DNA of 64,000 nucleotides from the NCBI GenBank assembly GCA_000467715.1, contig AJFK01000008.1:83043-147042 (forward strand), in the 5' to 3' direction. Source of the DNA: Hysterium pulicare CBS 123377 (lineage: Eukaryota; Ascomycota; Dothideomycetes; Hysteriales; Hysteriaceae). The position numbers and the translations under genes are program-made. A model generated the notes under the pieces. The model did no database searches and was not told the DNA's origin. It saw only the letters and a program-made list of their open reading frames with translations. Positions 59,271 through 64,000 of the stretch are shown piece after piece (position 1 is the first letter of the stretch; the number at the start of each line of letters is the position of its first letter).

Positions 59271-59863
59271 TCAGGGTTGATTTCATTGTATGATGTGACT
59301 GTATTTCCTAAATTTTCGTGAAAAATTGATGCTGTTGATCGGTCTGTACGAAGGTTTTTCGCGCTTTACCAAAGGATTGTTTCCATGAAGATGCATAATG
59401 TTCCGTTTCTCTAATTGAAGAAAGCTTGGAGCTACCTCTGTACGCATATCTGAATTCTAGATGGCCAACCTTCCCGGTCTAGAGTTTTGCGTGTGGTATT
59501 GTTGTGAATGATTCCCGGGCCGCGGAGAAGAGACATTTATATGCCTGCTATCAGTAACTTTAGCGAATCTAGGACATTGTCCGGATAGTATGGATACAGC
59601 GAGTTCTGTATCTTTCCAGAATAACAAAGCGAATGTTCGCGAAATAGCCATGTCGTCTTCCGGTATGAAATTGTGTGGGTTTGATTGCGAGAAGCGACCG
59701 TGCAAACCATAGGTGCTGAATTCTGCAGGCAACCAGCGAGCAAATCCATCCAAACTGCACTAGACGTAAACACGGAATAGATAGGAAGCTTTTGAGAATA
59801 TATGAACGAAATCTACTCCCTAAATTTGTTGACGTGGTGGGTCGCGGATCGCTTAAAGAAAAA
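59271..59863. other. Spacer upstream of U6 gene
   Basis: About 590 bp. Overlapping minus-strand open frames at 59457-59773 have no conserved content. No gene is called. Confidence 0.4.
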
Positions 59864-59910
59864 ATGTAAAAATGCGCGCTCGAACTCGCGCAGCTCGCTT
59901 ATTTTTACAT
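59864..59910. promoter_or_regulatory. Inverted repeat around a B-box-like GC core, upstream of U6
   Basis: Arms ATGTAAAAAT (59864-59873) and ATTTTTACAT (59901-59910) are perfect inverted repeats. They flank a 27-bp GC-rich core containing GCTCGAACTCG, which read on the other strand (CGAGTTCGAGC) resembles the Pol III B box. It ends just before the TATA box of the U6 gene. This suggests an upstream Pol III element; that is inference. Confidence 0.5.
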
Positions 59911-59911
59911 C

Positions 59912-59918
59912 TATATAA
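59912..59918 (+). promoter_or_regulatory. TATA box of U6 snRNA gene
   Basis: TATATAA lies about 31 bp before the inferred U6 start at G59943, the spacing seen in yeast SNR6 and vertebrate U6 promoters, where TFIIIB contacts TATA. Confidence 0.75.
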
Positions 59919-59942
59919 TTTATATTATTTTCCAGTTTCTTC

Positions 59943-60152
59943 GCCTTCGGGCATCAGGTCAATTTGAAACGATACAGAGAAGATTAGCATGGCCCCTGCA
60001 CTAAGGATGACACGCTCAGTGAGGACCCTCCATCACTCCATTCAATATAGAGTATCCTAACCTCATACTAGATCAAAGAGTAAGATTACATTGATGAAAT
60101 TATTCTCAAACTGATTTTACTAATCACGTGCATTAGGAAGCTACAAGTTTTT
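59943..60152 (+). ncRNA. U6 spliceosomal RNA, apparently with two introns
   Basis: Bases 59943-60018 match U6: a 5' stem GCC-TTCG-GGC, GGTCAATTTGAAACGATACAG, the catalytic ACAGAGA (59974-59980), AGATTAGCATGG, CCCCTGCACTAAGGATGACA and ACGCTCA. The usual tail (yeast ...ACAAAGAGA then T-run) is not next. Instead there are GTGAGG...CCTAAC...CTAG (60019-60071, 53 nt), then ATCAAAGA (60072-60079), then GTAAGA...ACTAATC...TTAG (60080-60136, 57 nt), then GAAGCTACAAG and TTTTT (60148-60152). Removing both gives a 100-nt RNA whose tail (ATCAAAGA-GAAGCTACAAG-T5) aligns well with the yeast tail in sequence and length. The 5' end is set from the TATA distance and may move by a few bases. The core is certain; the two-intron model is strong inference. 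Confidence 0.9.
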
Positions 60153-60163
60153 AATTTTTTTTT
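60148..60163 (+). terminator. Pol III terminator of U6
   Basis: T5, AA, then T9. The first T run ends the inferred mature U6 and the second is a fail-safe. No T run of five or more occurs between the U6 core and this point. Confidence 0.75.
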
Positions 60164-63100
60164 ACTTCGAGATCTTATTTCTACCAATTTTTTTTTTGGG
60201 GAATTTAAAAACTGTACAAGCAAGCATCACATATTCAAAACTTACGTATAAACTCACACATGTCATCAATCAAGGCAATCTGAAATGCATCTTTGTTGCC
60301 CACTGATTCTGCACTGGCGCCTACATAACGCTCAGAAAATTCAAAATCTCTGGATGACCACGCGCGCCGAAAACAACAGCTTGTCGCAGACGAGATTTGA
60401 CCACAATAACGACGCATTTCTACTTATATTGGTGCTGTGGGGTGTGAAGGGTGGACTTGACGCGAGAGTTCCTGATGAGTCCCTACATTTTATTGGCAAG
60501 GGACAGTCCCTCTCACTCGAAGATCAATTCTTGCCGCGGAGGAGGCCTAACCTCCAACTCCTCGATGCCTTAGGTGGACGACATATAGGGCATGTCATAC
60601 GAGGAATCCATATCTGGTATGCCCTGCGCATGATCAAGATTTCCTCTGAGGCTGACATTATAGATAACAGGTCGTGTGGTATGATACAATTAGAACTTTC
60701 GTGACAAGCCGGACCTCCTTCGGTAACGTCCTTGCCTGCGGCGTAATCGTTTCTACAATCACAAGCCAAACTCGACGACTTCTAGACGATGGTTATATTC
60801 TGACAGCGAAACTTCAAGCATTGGCCGATGACCCTATTATACCCTCGAAGCGATGCGCTATCACAGCGGAACTTGATTGGGACTCGGGTTGGGGATAGCT
60901 ACACACACCTCGCCTCACGTCAGCGTTGATGGGATTGCGTTGGACATAATCGGAAAGCGATGGCTTGGAAGTGTAATGCTGCTGGCTACGTCGGATTATG
61001 AGTAATGGCCCTGTTTCCCTTTTCGCAGAGCGTGCACCAACAGCGGCGAATTGTACCTCGAGAACTTCGCAACCGTGGGCTTGAATCGTATCATTAATCG
61101 AGAAGGATCAAAGGACTACCCAGAATAAGCCAATTCAGAGGAAGACCACAGCGCGCTCATACAACTCTCACAAAACTGTTTAATCAGTTCTTCAATCTCT
61201 AGCATGTGGCGCTGTACTTCAAGATGGACCGCGAAAAGGAACAAGTCAATGCTCCCAGCAGCAACAACATATGTCCATATTACATATCTTTTACACCTAC
61301 TCTAATGGAAGAATGGAAAAAGTCTTAACATCCACCCGATTACGCTATTCGTAGTCACCTCAATTCGGGTAAAGCTTTTTGGCATAGAAACACTGTTACT
61401 TTCCATACCCATACTGATGGCAAAGCAGACAATCACAAAGGACGCTTACGAGCACTACAACGACGAATTAAAACTCAGCAAGGATTTTCTGCAGCTGCCC
61501 TGCCGCAGGATTCTACAGACCGAAGGTCACATCCACACTCTATATTTCTGAGCCGACAGAGGGAGTCGGAAGCGCGATACCGGCAGAGAAGAGGGCGGGA
61601 AAGGACAAAGAGCTGGAGGGGGGAGAGCGCATGCACCAGGCAATGCAAATCGACCGCTGTATCGGGCTGTCTTTAAGCTGTATGTGTAGGAAAGGGTGAC
61701 TGGCACACACAATTGCATTATTTCTGGATGACGAAGTCTAGGCAAAGGCTCCTTGGGACGAGAGCGTCGCGCAGCTTGACATGGAAGAGAGACAAAAGTC
61801 GCGAGGCTTGTGAAGGGAAGATGAGAGGGGACAGCTGGGGCTACCACTTCAAGCAGCGAGGAACTTCGTGGCCGTCAATTTAAAGGGAAGACGCGGCCAG
61901 GAAGCTATTTAATCCTCTGGACACGAGGAACCGAAGGTCACGGTCAAGCCGACAGTATTTCCTCTGTGCGACAGTAACATGTAATACAGATTTCAAGCCA
62001 GGTAAGGGTTATTACGGTACATCGATATGTTGAAATTACTGCGCCTACAAGCCGGTGCACGAGTACGATTTCAGGGCGTTGCAGGCTCCATGGCCACTCT
62101 TGACGAAGTGGGAAGCACATTGAGGAACGGGTGATGGGAAACGAGAGGTAGTAGACTCCGCAAGCTTCTTTTATGGGAGGCCTGAGAGGGGGTCATTGAT
62201 TTGTGCAGCCAGCTATGCAGCCAGCTATCGAGCCCAGGAGTTCCCATCCACAGCAACCACAACATTCGTCCAGCTACTATGCTGCTGACTTGCAGGAGAA
62301 AGTCCCATTCAACAATCAGTAAAGAAATGGCTCCTCATTCTTCTTCTCTTTCTCCCTTTCGGCAGACCTACAGTATTCTGCTTTGCTTCCTTTAGAGAAC
62401 CTCTCTGGTTCTCACAATAACTAATGCGGTCTACTATCTTCTCCCCTTTTGTATCTACCGAAAGGTTGACTTTAGTTACAGGCGCCTTGACCTCTCCTTC
62501 TCCAATCGCCTCCGCTTCTCTTATTTAGACTTTAAAGGAACACCTTGAGCTTCATTCCGCATTGCCTTTTCTTGCTGTAAGGCAGCGGCCAGGGATACGT
62601 TTGAGCCTCTTTCAGCGATTGGCGCACCTCGGAGGTATAGAGTTCCGACAAAACCTCCACGTCAGCAGCGTGTAATCGTGCAGAAATGCACGAGCGCACT
62701 TCCCTTGAATTGGATCCTCTGGGAGTGGAATAGCTCTGCTACCTGCAGATGGACGGTACGATTCACGCACATGATCTCAAGATCCCGGGGATGCAAGCCA
62801 CCTCCATCGGTGCCAGTAAACCATACATAGTACGTCGTCAAGTCGGTGGGCTTTTCTCCCGGATTCGGGCAATAGCAGGTCAATCGCGTTCTGTACGATT
62901 TCATTTGAGAAGAGTCCTTGGGATGATCCACGACTGTCAAATAGCCGTCCGGTAAAAGATAGCGTCTGGATGAAAACCCGCATATCCCTTCAATGTTTTG
63001 AGTTCTCCGTCCACCAACATAGCGAAGCTTCGTTTTAGGGCAAGGACTTCAGAATCTCGTAATCTCTCAGCAGGATACAATGACTTTCGACTCCAGCTGG

Positions 63101-63943
63101 CGAACAAGCCCGAGTTTGATGCAGCAAGCTTATACCGACAAATTCAACATCAACATCACCAACCATCAATATATACACGACCTTTCTACCTTCTTCTCCC
63201 AACCCCGATGATCCCCTTCCACTTCTAACAGGCCAAACTTCAAGGTCCATGCGACGGAAACCCTGCTCATCTCCATATCCATTCCCTCCTTTGCTGCAGG
63301 CTTGATTAACTTTTGATCTGACATAATTCGTAGTAGTCAGCTAAAATAATAGTACGATGGGGACCGTCCGAAATCCATTACCCCTCTAAGTGCTGCCCTC
63401 TAGCCCACGTTTATTGTTCACAAAACGCCAGTGTAACCGTGGACATAGATGTCGTCCACAGGCGCACTGGTCGCAGCCGTAGATGAACTTGTGTATCTTC
63501 AAGGAAGTGGAAGTAGTCTTTTACTGAATTAGTAACTACTGCAATCTCGAAACTGCCGATCCATAGGAAAGAACCTAGCCGGGGTGGTCTGAAGCTGGCG
63601 AGACTAGTACATGTTCGCCAATGTTCTAATATCACGTCTAAACCACTAGTCAGACTTTCAACTAACGGATGATGATGAGTTTTTGTGAGGTCTTTATGGT
63701 GAACACCTCTGCTGTTGATGCCGTCCCAGTGAACCCTCCGCTTCCGGCGTCGTTACACTGAGCACTCCGTGGAGCTTCGCACCTCATATGCTCTCCACAC
63801 CACAATCTCGCAGACGAGGCTGCACTGGTCTTCGAAAGAGTCCTAAATGCTGGGGTGAAGGCCTTTAATACCCGTACAAGCCGTCCTTATTAAACCATCC
63901 GCAAAAATTCCTGGACCCTGGTGAATGGTGTCCTTGGCAGGTT
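60164..63943. other. 3.8 kb with no gene I can name
   Basis: Several open frames of 60-140 codons occur, none with a recognisable family. The most coding-like is a minus-strand frame open from 63048 to 62662 (no ATG; see findings). Pyrimidine-rich tracts at 62330-62580 (plus) resemble leader DNA. No tRNA or 5S signature is seen. Confidence 0.4.
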
Positions 63944-64000
63944 TCACCGCTGGTGGTCGCAGGACTTGCCGTTCTTGTTCGGCTTCTGGTTGCAGTTCAC
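63944..64000 (-). CDS. Possible 3' end of a gene running off the window
   Basis: The minus strand stays open from the right edge to a TGA at 63944-63946, encoding 18 residues (VNCNQKPNKNGKSCDHQR). Two Cys and a Lys/Asn-rich end would suit a small secreted protein, but the piece is too short to be sure it is coding. Confidence 0.2.
   Translation of the reverse strand: MNCNQKPNKNGKSCDHQR

Overview
The window is nuclear DNA from a filamentous ascomycete (Pezizomycotina). Genes are broken by short GT-AG introns of roughly 50-150 nt, often with CTAAC/CTGAC-type branch sites. Fungus-specific families are present (Con7-type C2H2 factor, ChAPs exomer adaptor, Nca2, CFEM-GPI protein, Rds1 ferritin-like protein), and some intergenic patches are AT-rich as expected of repeat-induced point mutation. 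A Leotiomycete-like genome is my guess; the sequence alone does not settle the class. Exon coordinates were read by hand from splice signals, reading-frame continuity and protein-family conservation.

Left part (1-29.4 kb) is a dense housekeeping block. On the minus strand lie con7 (C2H2 regulator with a 4.8 kb gene-free upstream region), DBP2 (DEAD-box helicase with one 435-nt intron), a THI20-type thiamine salvage enzyme in 12 exons, and an F-box/LRR protein. The F-box gene shares a 209-bp divergent promoter with rad9 (9-1-1 checkpoint clamp, plus strand). An intronless RCC1-repeat gene, the ribosomal protein S16 (uS9) gene, a ChAPs/BUD7 exomer adaptor and the very large HIR3 histone-chaperone subunit follow.

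Middle part (29.4-46 kb) is looser. A 2.6 kb spacer leads to an intradiol ring-cleavage dioxygenase and a membrane-anchored DUF3445 (heme oxidative N-demethylase-like) protein, then another 2 kb spacer. After that come a 673-residue CFEM GPI-anchored wall protein, NCA2 (mitochondrial) and the secretory Rab SEC4. Two AT-rich, RIP-like islands lie at 39.5-39.9 and 45.5-45.9 kb.

Right part (46-64 kb) holds a FAR1/MULE-transposase-derived DNA-binding protein without a transposase core, a secreted Rds1 protein, and TRM1 (tRNA m2,2G26 methyltransferase). TRM1 has a long acidic repeat insertion and a possible non-AUG mitochondrial leader. A fungal membrane protein of unknown function, a small secreted beta/gamma-crystallin-like protein and a small SNGK-repeat protein follow.

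The most unusual item is a U6 spliceosomal RNA gene at 59.94-60.15 kb. Its 3' part appears to be interrupted by two spliceosomal-type introns (53 and 57 nt) around an 8-nt micro-exon. From 60.2 kb to the end I see no gene I can name.
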